From: Sarocladium kiliense
Taxonomy: Eukaryota > Ascomycota > Sordariomycetes > Hypocreales > Sarocladiaceae
Assembly (NCBI GenBank): GCA_030734395.1
Contig: JAUZTG010000012.1
Span: 558,001-622,000 of the forward strand
DNA length: 64,000 bases
Direction: 5' to 3'
Positions 10,873-21,956 of the stretch are shown in pieces. The number at the start of each line of letters is the position of its first letter. Position 1 is the first letter of the stretch. Position numbers and translations under genes: made by a program. The notes under the pieces were generated by a model. It did not search any database and was not told the origin of the DNA. It was given only the letters and a program-made list of their open reading frames with translations.

Positions 10873-12369
10873 TTAAGCGACAGCAACAGTGTGTCGACCG
10901 AGCGATTCGTAGCCAGGCAGCATGCTTTGCTGAGGTGTCTGAGGAATCTGCATCACACGAGGCTGGAAGAAAGAGTTGGCCTCCTCAGCCTCGGCCTCAG
11001 CCAGGGCCGTCTCGAAGCTCGGCAGCTCTCCGCCGTGCGGATCGTGGATGGTCTCGACACCAACTTGAAGAGGCATCACCAGGTTGATGGCAGTGTTGGT
11101 AGGACCAACGGAAAGTGTGACTTGGAGGGAATAGGTGCGAGAGATCAGGCAGTTGTGGAAGGTTGGAAGCCAGATCTTCTTGCCAGTGGTGGGCAGTGTG
11201 AAAGGGACATCAACTGTGGCAGTGTGACGGATTGGGGACGACTTTTTGCCCGACTTCTCCTTCGACTTGCTGGACTTCCGAACGGTGCTATGGCCATTGG
11301 CGTTGTCCGAGTCGGTGGATTCATCAGCGAAGCTGGAGTAGCCAGAATCGCGACGAGTGTGCTGGGAGACCAGCTCCTGCGCCCAGGAGACGGAATCCAG
11401 AGTCTTATTGTTGATCAGGTTGATGCTGTTGGAGTAGCTCAGAGACGGGGTACTGTGGTGGCAAGTGCGGCTGCCGAGGTTGGGAAGATGGTCCACAGCA
11501 CCGCCACTAAAGAAGGTGGTTACCTGGAGCTTGGCCGATACCGAGTTGATCTTGGGGGGAGCCGTGTCCGCAGAGTCGGGGACAAACTGGAGGTTCACGC
11601 GCGCGGAGCTTCCAGAAGCTTTGCGGCCATCGGCGGAGAGCATCACAGCCCCGGGCTGTGCAGTGTCGGCAGACAGCTTACCAGTCTTGGGCGAGAAGAT
11701 GCTCTTGCGAATGGTCTTGGACTTGGCGAGCTTGTAGCCCTCGTCACGGAAGCTGACATCGATGGGAGCCTCCTCGGGTGTGGCGGGGAGAACCTTCAGA
11801 ACGTGGTCGGCAACCATGAGCTTGAGAGGCTCCTCAAGGCCCTCGATGTTGCGAAGGGCGCGGACCTTGATGGCGTACTGAACTTCAGCCATGTCAGGGG
11901 CCATGTCGTCGTACTCCCAACAGCCGACGCTGGGAGGCATCCGAAGGTGTTGTTGCTGCACATCGGGATTGACAACGTTGTGCGAACAGGCCCCGATGGT
12001 GAGCTGGTGCGGGACAACGAAGTGGAAGGGAATAGCATAGCGCTGACCAGCGCGGAAGATGTGGTCTCTAGGCAGCTGATCCTCCTCCAAAGGCATGCGC
12101 AGCTTCATGAAGGGCCGCCATGAGTTGCAGGTGAATTGCTGGACAAAGTCGAGACGAGTGGAGGAGACGCCGGTGAAAACGATCTCGAAATCATCGTACT
12201 GGACATCGTGCTGGGAGAAAATCTCAACATGTCCAGTGATCTTGGAGCCTGAGGTATAGACCTTGGAGCTGAAGTGGCCATCGAGCTTGATGGTGAGGGC
12301 GGACTTGTGAGCGCAGTGCTGGCCAGCACCGCCCTGAGGACGGGTGGACCCTCCCAAAAGGGCAGCCAT
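10873..12369 (-). CDS. Arrestin-domain (alpha-arrestin-like) protein
   Basis: Single exon, 498 aa from MAALLGGSTRP at 12369. The frame runs on to an ATG at 12522, but that segment holds the TATA box and is probably untranslated. The N-terminal half has the arrestin beta-sandwich pattern: LTIKLDGHFSSKVYTSGSKI, GHVEIFSQHDVQYDDFEIVFTG, and a later RAGQRYAIPFHFVVP strand pair. The C-terminal half contains the second arrestin-like lobe (TATVDVPFTLPTTGKKIWLP, SLQVTLSVG) separated by a Ser/Lys-rich disordered loop (KSSKSKEKSGKKSSP). LPGY near the C-terminus is a weak relative of the PY motif used to recruit Rsp5-type ubiquitin ligases. Alpha-arrestins are adaptors for ubiquitination and endocytosis of permeases; that role is inferred here. 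Confidence 0.85.
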   Translation of the reverse strand: MAALLGGSTRPQGGAGQHCAHKSALTIKLDGHFSSKVYTSGSKITGHVEIFSQHDVQYDDFEIVFTGVSSTRLDFVQQFTCNSWRPFMKLRMPLEEDQLPRDHIFRAGQRYAIPFHFVVPHQLTIGACSHNVVNPDVQQQHLRMPPSVGCWEYDDMAPDMAEVQYAIKVRALRNIEGLEEPLKLMVADHVLKVLPATPEEAPIDVSFRDEGYKLAKSKTIRKSIFSPKTGKLSADTAQPGAVMLSADGRKASGSSARVNLQFVPDSADTAPPKINSVSAKLQVTTFFSGGAVDHLPNLGSRTCHHSTPSLSYSNSINLINNKTLDSVSWAQELVSQHTRRDSGYSSFADESTDSDNANGHSTVRKSSKSKEKSGKKSSPIRHTATVDVPFTLPTTGKKIWLPTFHNCLISRTYSLQVTLSVGPTNTAINLVMPLQVGVETIHDPHGGELPSFETALAEAEAEEANSFFQPRVMQIPQTPQQSMLPGYESLGRHTVAVA

Positions 12370-12504
12370 CGCAAGTAATGTGTTTGTATGAAATCGTTCG
12401 AAGTATGTGCTGTATAGTTTGTCGATTGAGCCTGTTTTCGCAGCTTGCAAAGTGCGGGGAGAGCAGATGATCCGGGAACGGACAGCCTGGTCTGGCGTCG
12501 TGGA

Positions 12505-12512
12505 ATTATATA
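12505..12512 (-). promoter_or_regulatory. TATA box candidate of the arrestin-domain gene
   Basis: TATATAAT on the minus strand, about 136 bp upstream of the chosen ATG at 12369. Its position supports the downstream start. Confidence 0.45.
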
Positions 12513-15500
12513 CGCAAGCCAAGCAATGCGACTGAGGGGTCGGTTGCGTTGAAGTCGAGCGTCGGAGGGACGATCAGACAAGTAATGGGGTAGAAGATGA
12601 CAAAGCGTCTGGTAGGGAGGTGAAAGGTGATAGCGTTGATGATTATAAATTAAATTGTATGCAATGACGAAGAACGACAAGCAACAATGTGATGCGAAGG
12701 GCGTACAGGACAAGGCATGGGAAAGTAGGCTGGAGGGCAGCTTCTTTTAAATTGACAACGGCAGAGCTTGGGAGGGGTCCAGTTCGAGCATGGCACAAGA
12801 AGGCGGAGAAGAATAAGCGGCAATGACTTATGCTTGCACCCACCCCCTTACTGAGTCACTGGGAAACAATTGTCATGGAAATCGTCGATAAATCGTCAAC
12901 GTGCGCTGAGCAGACGCTGGAACGAGCGAGACGAAGGCGTGATCGGAGCAGGTATCGGTACGAGAACCTTGTCGGGGGAGAGCTTGGGCCACCCAGGGTG
13001 AGGGGGTGTGGTGAGTTGGTGGGTCATGAGGGGCGTGGCGCGTGAAAAGAACCGGGAATCCACCCGAACAACTGTCGACCAGTTGTTGCTGCCACCTGCC
13101 CGGTTGCTTGCACCTGCAACTGCCACCTGATGGGATAGTGCCTCCCTCAACTGCCCTTGGGTGCAATTGCGCCAACAACGACGGGGATGGTGTGAGGTTG
13201 TTGCAGGGAAAGCCCCGTTGGTAGGTCCCTTCTTATTCCAGTTATTGAGATGATCACTCCCAGTCTCCAGGTACTCTTGTGCGGGCAGAGTGTCTTCCAG
13301 CAGCGTCCATGTGGGTGCAGAACCAGATCCGGGGTCCGATACCAAGCAAACAGACACCCAGCCCACTAACGACCAGAAACTGGGCCGCGCGTCTGCAAGG
13401 ACCCAGGACACTCGAGCTGCGGTGCTAGTCCCGTGAGCTTAATCCGGGTGGGACGTGCTCGCTCGTAGCGTCTCTCGTCGCGTTCCCGTGCCAGAGGTCA
13501 GAACCCCCCACTGGTAGACAGGCAATCTCACGATAGCTTCACTTTCACCGCTCCCCTGAATCAGGGACCCTGCGTTCCCGAGGGGTCTAGATTGCGGTCT
13601 TGCAATCTCGCGAAGAGGGGAAACGTTCTTGAGGAGGCCCAAAGATTTCCACGATGCTCCTCTTCTACTAGTTTTAGGGGTCCTTTTTGACAATGCTACC
13701 TTAGTCAGTGGCAGGACTATGCGGTAGTCTGTCTGACGCCATCCGTTCCTCATCCCATCCCTTCCCTTCCAACCAGTCAGTCAGCCACTCAAGTCATGCT
13801 CAGACTTCGAGAAGAATCTGCACTGACAAGTCGCATCCATCTCGCCAGCCCAACACCAGCCCAGCCGGAACAGGGGAGGGGGACCTTGCAGTCGCATCGA
13901 TGCTTCCCGTAGCGGGTCTCCTCTCGGCGTCGCCAGTGATAGGTCGTACTGCGCTCTTGCTGTCCCGAAACGGCAAAACTGCCAAACACCAACAGCCCAC
14001 TCTTTTTCCTCGCCTCTTCCAGAGATCCTAAGCGCCTCACACCAGAAAGAAAAAACCTGATGTACATTCTCGTGTCACCATCTTCAACCTCAACCTCTTT
14101 CCCCAGGTTTTCGTCCAACCCGTAACTGTTTTTGATATCACGTCCACAACATCGCTTCAACCTCAGTGCGCCCACATGAACAACCCTGGATTTTTTACGC
14201 CTTTTATGAGTCGACTTTGCTCTCATTCTTTTATTATTTTTTTCACCCCCAGGCTCCCTGTTGAGGCACCCCATGGCAAGGCAACCAGCATTCCGTTCCG
14301 TTTTGTTCTCTTCAAGGTTTGCCCTTTTGCTCACTCCTTCTCGTCTATTTCGCCATCCCCCCTCCCTCCCTTTCGTGTCTTGATCCTTCAGTCGGGCCAG
14401 AATCTCCGTTCAGTGGCCTCAACATCGAGATCAGTGCCGTACTTTGCAGATCGCATCTCATCGTCACCACGTTCCCACGATGACTTCATGTTGGCCCTGC
14501 GCGGGGGTTCTTCTGCTGCACCACGCGCGACTTGGCTTCAAATAGGGTGGGAGGCAATTTCACACCTATGTGTCGCATATGCAACGTGATGCCCAAATGC
14601 AGTGTGGTGAACTTCCGTGGGTCATTCCGTCGTGACTCAAGTCCCCGGTACAGCTGGAGCTCCTCTTTGCTCTGGACTGCGGCTGCACATGATCCTCGCT
14701 CATCCTCCGAAAACACCACGGGGTGCCGGACGCTCAAATTATCGTGACTTCCGGTCCAGCGCCGGCGCTACACTCTCTCACCTGACCGACTTTCTCGGAA
14801 GCGCTCTGCCCTTGCGCTCGTCCGCGCACGCACTTGCATCCGCAATTAGGCTTGCTGTCTCCTCCCCCCATTCAGTTGGCGTATTGATTAGATCCTTCAC
14901 GATGTTGGCAAATTTTTCCGAGGGCTGATGGTTTTGTTACTATTGAACCAGGGGATACTCCCACCATCTCAGACAAGCCACCAGCGCTACTACTGCTGCC
15001 AACACACCGCCGCATCGGGTGTTCCGCGTGGCTGGGTAGATGGAAGATGCGAATGCTTCCATGGCAAGATGAAGTGGTTAGATTGAGACGCGGGAGCGAA
15101 GAGTTTAGGGCCCGCAAGGGACCTGCAACGCGTAGTAGGCGGCTGAGGATCTCTTGGCTGCAGCGATGCGCCCAGGACATCAGGCACATCCAGGGATGTT
15201 GGTGAGGTAGTAGGTTGAGTATGCCTGCACCTGGGGACCGTTGGTAATGAGCTGATTGCCGCCATCACTGATTGCGGGGAGATTCCTGTGATGCTCTCTA
15301 CTTGATGCCCAGTGTCTATGTCTTGAGCTGGATGTGGTTGAAGACCTTCTCTGTAACATTTGTGGCCTCAGGCTGCACCCGCCCTCTGCACCTGCCGCCG
15401 CATCAACCTCGTCCGCTCTTTCCCATCACAGACTTTGTCCTATTCTGCACATCGGAAGAAATTCTCATTTTCTTCTCCATTTCCCATTGACTCCTCTTTC

Positions 15501-16561
15501 ATCTTCCCTTCTTGCACTCCCTTCTCGCGAACCAACCCCCAACGTGCACTGCATGCACGCGCTCGACCCTCCCAGCGCCGATGTCGCCCCGCCCATCGAA
15601 CAGTCTGGTCCCTCGCCATCAGGGTCCCGAAACGTAACTTTTTCCTTCCCATCCAACAGGACCCTCCCACCTTCTTGTCAGCGCCAAACTGCGAAGAGGC
15701 AATGGATTGCATCCCCGGCCAAAAATAAAGTGATTCAGCCGCCTTCGGTGCCTGAAGCGGTCTGCAGTTTGACACGACACCCACTCACGGGGTTTGCACG
15801 GGAAGCGTATGGTATTTCCATCATGTAAGTACCGATACACGATACCGTATGGAACTCGCCCCTTGTCTCCCTTCCGTGAGCTTGTTTTCTCTTGGATGCC
15901 GCTTTACCCTCTTTGATCCTCTCAAGCACTGGTCGCGAAACGGGGAAGCTCCGTCCACTGGGCTGTTTTTCCTCCATTTGGGCCATTGTGCCAAGACCAG
16001 AGCAGAGTGCTGCTTGCTTACATCTTACATGCAATTAAGATGCCATCCACACAAGCTCTTTAGCACTGCCGATCACTGTCAATTGTTCGAGTGTCTCCCG
16101 ATACTTGGGGTCGCGCTGCGGCGGGGTCTCAAGTCCGCACTTCCGGAGCTTCCCTCCGACCATCGAGCTATATCGTGATCTGCCTCGATGTGCGGGTGAG
16201 CCGGCATTTGTCCTTGAGTCCTGTTGACATCAATCAACGTCGAGCTTGACTTCCCCGGACCTGGTCTTTCTCCACGTCTTCTGCCTTGCTTCAAATTCTC
16301 ACGTTGGTGGGCACGACCCAGAGAATTTCGTCACCGTTCTCCACGTAAGCTGTTTGAGCATCATGGCTTCGACACCTTGTGATGTAAGCCTAGGTGATGT
16401 TGCTCCAATGTGATGCAAATCGACACAGCGTCGCGGACTTTTGGCTTCGTGTTCCCGGCGTCGACGAGCCGGCTGGAGCCGCTCTTGGTGATGCCGTGGA
16501 AAATACCGTGCACCAGCTTTGTACTGATACATCAACGGCAACGTGAAGAATGAACTTCGTG

Positions 16562-16579
16562 TGATCATGATCATGATCA
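16562..16579. repeat. TGATCA palindromic run
   Basis: TGATCATGATCATGATCA: overlapping six-base palindromes in tandem, itself a perfect 18-bp palindrome. Confidence 0.6.
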
Positions 16580-18939
16580 TACGAATAGTTATGTCAGCAC
16601 TGTCAGCTTGACGTATTTACACCGACCTTATACTCCCTCCGTTACCCAATCACGGCTTGAACGGATGTCCTTAAACCAGCGACGACGCCAGCCCCAAACC
16701 ACACTCAACCATTCAGTGGTTCGCAACACAAGCCGGCAGAGAAAAGGCAGATAACCACACCCCCTTCCTGCACCCCAGACCAGAATTTTCTCTTGATCCT
16801 GTGGCCTTCAGGTCCCACAGCCGCACGTCCCCTCATGCACGATATGCCAGACCATGGCCTAAACAGTCTTAGCCCCACGGGCTGTTTCTGGGTGTACGAT
16901 TGTTCCCGGTGTCTTAAACCCTATTAGCCACGAACCTTCGCGAAGAGCCTTAGGGTCGAGTGAGGGGCTAACATAACATGATTGGAGCTTTGTAATAGTA
17001 TAGTGATAAGATTGTGTAAATGGTGTCGATAAGATAATATCGTTCCAGCGAAGAGGAATACTGGGCGGGGGACAGCACCATTCTAAGTATTGTATTAAGG
17101 TTCCGTATGAGCTTAGCAGAATAGCCCAGGTACATGTTTACAAGTCGAGTGTGCAGTTTGTTTGACCCCGGTAGTTCAGGAGAGGCAATCCTTCACGCAA
17201 GTTCTCAACAAGAGCACGCCATCTGAGCTTATGCATCCTGAGATGCGCCTGACCAAAAGGCCCCTAATGGGATATCAAAGTAAAGTTACGGCTTATGGAA
17301 TCCGAAGGCCTGTCGATATCCAGGACTTAAAATAATTAGAGACCCGAGATGGGCTCTCCTTACCCCAGCTGCTGATCCAGCAACCCAGAATCTCAAGACC
17401 CTTCCTTGCAAGAAAAGTTGTTTGCTTCCCTCGACATCAAGCAGTAACGACTGGCGGTATGTACGCTCATCTATTCCGTCCGCTCGTCACAATGTCCATA
17501 AACACCCCTTAAAAGCTCTATCGCCCTGAAACTTTCACTCCCGTACAACCACGGTTTCAGTATGAGATAAGTCAGGGATGTCAACGCGGCCTGTATGGCC
17601 CTTCACGACAACCCTGGTTCTCACCATCAGCCAGTACGTCCCATCCGCGACATTGTTCCAGAAGTCATACAACGTCTCAGTAGATATGGAGCAGATTTAT
17701 CCTCTTCCTCGTACAACACGAAGCCTTTGCCCAACAGCATGGAGGATCTGCGTTGCACAGCTCCGAGGCCAGGTGTTTCGCAAAGGGGCTCTCTGATGAT
17801 GCATGTATCAAACTCTAATCCTTTGTTCAGATAGGCGGGCTTTTCTCCTTTGCGGCACGCTTCTTGTCCTGATTTGGAGACGGGATTGCGCGGGACGTCT
17901 CGGTGGAGGGACGGCTGGTCAAGAGGTTGCGCCTCGGTGACCAGTAGTGGATGTAGCCGGGACAGTCCCTTGCGTAGTAGTAGTCCAGATGATGACGGGC
18001 GCTATTGTCTCCATTGAATTTAGCAACATCTTTACCCGATTAAAGGGCATAGTCAGGCGCTTCTTGGGAGTTCGCGTCTGTTGTGCAAGTTGCAACACCT
18101 TCATCGCAAACCCCATCAACGTACTTGGCAGGGAGGAGCCTGCCACTGTCGTCCCAGAGCCACCATCTTGTTCACTGCATTACCTCACCATTAGCACTGA
18201 ATCGCTCTTATTCGTTTCTGACTAAATTCACTGCAAACAAATGAGCTTGATATTATGGATAAGACGCTAGGTGACATCACTGGTGGTGAACACTTCGGAC
18301 ACCTAAGTTTACGTGGGTCAGCGGAACCCAATAATCGAGGTCTTCTGGAACCAATCGTTATTTGCTTGCGATATCATCTGAGACTGTAAGCTTCTGAGTG
18401 ATCGGGCGCTGTGTAGGATCATCTGATCGTCATTTCTCTAAGTAACACGGAGAGCCCTGTTCGATGATGGAATCAGTATGACCGGACTCCAAGTGTCACT
18501 TGTCCATGCCTTGATCAACTTGACCACATACTGAACTACGTCGATTACAATCCTTCTGCGAAACTAAATCCACTGAACACTATCAAGAGAAGCTTGAGCC
18601 GCTTCAGCCACAGGGAATTGGATGATTCGACAACCATCTCGTTAGCGCGCTCTCCTTCGTGACTACTTTCCACTACCGGTAGTGGGCAGCTTAGGGGCGA
18701 CCAATCGATCTGGGTCGAAGTATAATATTCATATTGTGCGTACAGGATAGAGATGATGTTGGTATTTTCAGCGCTACGACGCCCACGGTTAAGGAGATGT
18801 TCTTCCCCATTCGTCCTAACAGACATCAAGGACGTCATGCTCCGACAGGAGCCAAATTTCCAAAATCTCAGCGGCTTCATGTAGTGTACAGTGATATTGC
18901 ATTTCCGATGACGCTTTAGTATTGCGATCCTGCCTGTGC

Positions 18940-19098
18940 TTATGCTTTTGGCGGTGTCATGTGATACGGAATATGCGTCGTTTCCTGCTGTGGTATCCAT
19001 CCGATTTGCTGAATGGGCCATCTGATCCAAAACCGATGGCCATCGTCCAAAACATTGTATATGCGTTCTATCAAATGCGTGCCCCAGCCCTGGAACCA
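18940..19098 (-). other. In-frame C-terminal remainder of the Zn2Cys6 regulator, downstream of a stop codon
   Basis: Continuing the regulator's frame past the TGA at 19101-19099 gives 52 more codons before TAA at 18942-18940. The first residues are WFQGWGTHLIERIYNVLDD, then FWIRWPIQQIGW, matching the conserved end of this regulator family. The conservation implies that the ancestor was read through this point and that TGA replaced a TGG (Trp). Confidence 0.75.
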
Positions 19099-20271
19099 TC
19101 AATTGTACTCCAGCCGGTGAAGAATCACGCAAAAGTGCGCCAGGATGCACAGGGCCCTGGCGTTGTTCTTCTTCAGCAAGGAAAGGAACTCGCACGGCAC
19201 CCTGTACATCCACATGAATAAGCTGCGGATCTTGGCTTCGTTTCCCAGCTCTTCGCCATAGAAGAAGTAGAGGGCCCGCCTTAGGTCTTGGAAAGTGCCG
19301 AGGAGGAGCTCTCGTGCCTGCTCGCCTTCCAAAGTACAAGTCTCAATGTAGCTCTGGAACTCTATCAGGGCTGCGATATCTGCTTGCTTCATTTCCCAGA
19401 GTGTATTAACTTCGGTAGAGTTGAAGAGGAATGATATGTTTGACGAGTAGATGGCGCGACCGTTGGATTCTAGTACAGTACGGACGCCGCGGAAGAGTGC
19501 GAGCCAGCTAGGCATAAGCCCGTCGGCATCATAAGGGAGGCACTCCTCGTCTCTGAGGCTGCCAAAGGCTATGAACAATGTCATAATGCTGAAGCAGTAC
19601 ATGGGAATTGCGTTGGACGTTGAGATGTCGGATAAAAGTGGCGCAGCCATGGAAGTAGCCGTCGTATGGCGAGCTTTGGCATAGGCGTAGTAGTACTGAC
19701 GCGACTCTGACCGGAAGTGTGCTATATGTGACGCCGCCAGCGCCAAGATGGAGTGAAGCACATACGGGTGGGAGAAGCCTAACTGCGGAATCCCGACAAG
19801 GAAGTAGTTGCGTGAAGTTGGATTAGAGGAAAGAGTATGAGATGTTGAAATGCAGTAATGGTGGAGTAGCTCGAGGTCCAAGATTGTGAGATTGAAGGAC
19901 CCAGCGTCACTATCGTCAGAGGACAAGACCTTGGGTAGTGGTATGGTCGTCCTTTGGCCATTGCTTGAGCAAGGTGTTGGAGAACGAGGCGATACTGGCG
20001 CAGCGTGGCCATCTTCGGTACGGTCAATAGGGGCCTCGTTTTCCAAGAACCCGCATCTTTCACCACGTCTTATACAGTTTAGACATGCAGGTCGTTCCTC
20101 GCCACACTATGAGATGCATGTCAGGGCCGGAATCCAAGGGTGATTTTGTCTAGATTCGTGGCAATGAGGAGAGCTACTTGCCTTGACCTTTCTCCGTTTA
20201 CACCTGTGGCAGCCACTCCGAGACTTGAGATGAGCACGCCGAGGCTTGTGTGATGAAGTAGCTGCCGACAT
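19099..20271 (-). CDS. Zn2Cys6 transcription factor (sterol-uptake-control-like), C-terminus cut by an in-frame TGA
   Basis: Two exons, 20271-20182 and 20106-19099, joined across a 75-nt intron with a GC donor (AAG|GCAAGT) and TAG acceptor, phase 0; 365 aa as read. The intron splits the zinc cluster: exon 1 ends SGCHRCKRRKVK and exon 2 starts CGEERPACLNC, giving six cysteines in C-x2-C-x6-C-x6-C-x2-C-x6-C order. The rest is the all-helical fungal regulator domain (LELLHHYCISTS, HPYVLHSILALAASHIAHFR). The stop lies inside the conserved WWFQGWG motif and removes 53 residues. It could be a nonsense allele, a read-through site or a sequence error. Diverges from the RTA1-like gene over a 684-bp shared promoter. 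Confidence 0.82.
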
Positions 20272-20682
20272 GATGGCGCAAATATGCAGCAGATATTACG
20301 TGCTCGTCGCATGTATATCCAAAACAACGGTCTCGTGTTGCGGTAAGCTCGGTTCGAGGCAGCCAAGGAGGGATGGAATGGAACTGGCCACAACAGAGTG
20401 CGAGCTTCGGAACCTGGTTACATCCGAGCCTTACTCTATAATTGGTGATTGCCGGTCCGAGATTAGCCCAAGTCAAAGGAGGAAGCAACCAAAGGATCAA
20501 CTACATCACCTACTGGTAATCCGGCGGTTGATCGCCCGCCCCGCAAGATCGCGCGCGCATAAGCCAATCGCTGTGCGATGCGAGCGACGACCCGCCACTA
20601 CGTCACGTAGATAAGCCACAGTAAGCGCTTGATCAACGAGGCTTCAATCCTGTTGATCTGTTAGTCGGGTGGCTTTGATGTG

Positions 20683-20732
20683 TTGCGAGGCATCGCGAGG
20701 CACTGCGACGCAATGCGAAGCACTACGAACTA
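20683..20732. repeat. Five-copy imperfect decamer tandem repeat
   Basis: Consecutive 10-bp units: TTGCGAGGCA, TCGCGAGGCA, CTGCGACGCA, ATGCGAAGCA, CTACGAACTA. The core is NNGCGANGCA; the last unit is degenerate. Confidence 0.75.
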
Positions 20733-20811
20733 TCTTGTGCGAATGCTAGACGATTGAGATGCATCCTATTCCAAGAGGTGATCGTTGAATGTCGTAAACC
20801 AGCAAAATGAG

Positions 20812-20818
20812 TATAAAA
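20812..20818 (+). promoter_or_regulatory. TATA box candidate of the RTA1-like gene
   Basis: TATAAAA followed by more A residues, 144 bp upstream of the chosen ATG. Confidence 0.5.
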
Positions 20819-20955
20819 AAGGGAGACCTCCCAGGCCATCACCTCAGTTATGCTCTGGCCAGATCAAAATCTGTTCACTATTCTATTTTCACGTCCTCTG
20901 CCGAACTATGAGAAAGACATCTGCATATCATATCTCATTGCGCACTCTTAACGAC

Positions 20956-21956
20956 ATGACGGAGCAAGACACGACTGGATGGACCAAGGAGGATTGGCTC
21001 ATTCAGCGCTACAAGTATGTGCCATCACAACCGGCAGCCATCGTATTCGCAATTCTCTTCGGCCTCTCGACTATAGTCCATCTCCTGCAACTCGTCAAAT
21101 CGAAGACATGGTACTTTATTCCATTCTTTGTCGGAGGTCTTTGTAAGCTTGTTCCCCTTCTTCTGTACAGCTGCTCTTCTATGTTTGAGATCAGAACAAA
21201 CTGACCTGAAGATGTCCGTAGTCGAGACTGGCGGCTACATCTTGCGCGCTATGGATGTCAACTTGGCTAATAAGATTGTGTTCATCAATCAAACAACCCT
21301 GATCTTACTTGGTCCAGCACTATATGCCGCCAGCATCTACATGATTCTTAAGCGGCTTATTATCCTGCTTGACGCGGAGTCGTATTCGCTCATCTATGTC
21401 CGGTGGCTCACAAGATTCTTTGTTGGATGCGACATTCTGTCATTCCTTATTCAAGGAGCAGGTTCGTGATTAGATGCAATCCTGCTTTGAAGACTTTCCG
21501 GTGGGCTAATCTGCGTTGCGTATAGGAGGCGCCATGACCGCATCAGACACCGCCACCGACAAGCCAGGCCGAAAAGACCTGGGCAAATATCTCATCGTTG
21601 GCGGTCTCATCCTTCAGCTTATAGCGTTCAGCTTCTTCATCGTGGTGACGGCAGTTTTCAACCTCAGGATTGGCCGCCGGCCCACCGCCAAATGCGCTTC
21701 AGTGCAAGTGCCCTGGCTTCGGTACATCTACGTGCTTTATGGCGCAAGCTTCATCATCATCATTCGATCGGCATTCCGCGTGGTCGAATACATTCAGGGC
21801 AGCGACGGGTACCTCATGTCCCACGAACCCTTTGCTTACGCTTTCGATGCGGCCCTGATGATCTTGGTCTCGACTGGGTTCAATATCTTCCATCCGTCCA
21901 AGATTGTATCCCGTAAAGCTACAAAGCACGAGAACCTGAAGAATCACTTCAACTAA
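20956..21956 (+). CDS. RTA1-like lipid-translocating/membrane stress protein
   Basis: Three exons: 20956-21142, 21222-21461 and 21526-21956, with introns of 79 nt (GTAAGC...GTAG, phase 1) and 64 nt (GTTCGT...ATAG, phase 1); 285 aa. An upstream in-frame ATG at 20908 would add 16 residues; I prefer MTEQDTTGW because family N-termini are short and polar before YKYVPSQPAA. Seven predicted membrane helices are visible. Family landmarks include GGLFETGGYILRA, the LLGPALYAASIYMIL segment, and the IQGAGGAMTAS segment that forms across the second junction. RTA1/RSB1-type proteins are linked to resistance to amphiphilic drugs such as 7-aminocholesterol and to sphingoid-base export. Diverges from a sterol-uptake-control-like regulator and is followed by a sterol-glucosyltransferase-like gene. 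Confidence 0.88.

Larger units (their letters stand above)
12370..18939. other. Gene-poor interval of 6.6 kb
   Basis: I find no gene I can defend. The left part (12370-16600) has CT-rich tracts typical of long fungal leaders and scattered CACCTG elements (13093, 13111, 13124). The best protein-like stretch is 15553-15826 on the plus strand, an ATG-initiated frame ending in a strong GTAAGT donor context, but nothing coding follows it. At 16562-16579 lies TGATCATGATCATGATCA, a palindromic run. Between 17578 and 18230 short frames occur on both strands (17595-17834 plus, 17919-18146 minus) without recognised domains; they could be gene remnants. The interval separates the arrestin gene from the 3' end of the Zn2Cys6 gene. 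Confidence 0.5.
20272..20955. promoter_or_regulatory. Shared divergent promoter of the Zn2Cys6 regulator and RTA1-like gene
   Basis: 684 bp between two divergent starts. It contains a five-copy decamer repeat (20683-20732), a TATA box for the right-hand gene, and CGG-rich patches such as CCGGCGG near 20520, the kind of triplet Zn2Cys6 proteins bind. Regulation of both genes by the regulator is inference. Confidence 0.5.

Noticed and set aside
10891..12123. 410-codon plus-strand frame opposite the arrestin gene
   Set aside because: Antisense shadow of a GC-biased coding region; no domain, while the minus strand clearly encodes an arrestin fold.
12523..12713. Upstream extension of the arrestin reading frame and overlapping 202-codon minus-strand frame
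   Set aside because: Contains the TATA box; arrestin similarity begins only after the internal Met at 12369.
17919..18146. 75-codon minus-strand frame and neighbouring plus-strand frame at 17595-17834
   Set aside because: Possible gene remnants, but neither has splice partners or known motifs.
18940..19101. RIP mutation as cause of the TGA in the Zn2Cys6 gene
   Set aside because: RIP acts mainly on CpA; this change would be at a CpC, and the surrounding gene is not AT-enriched.
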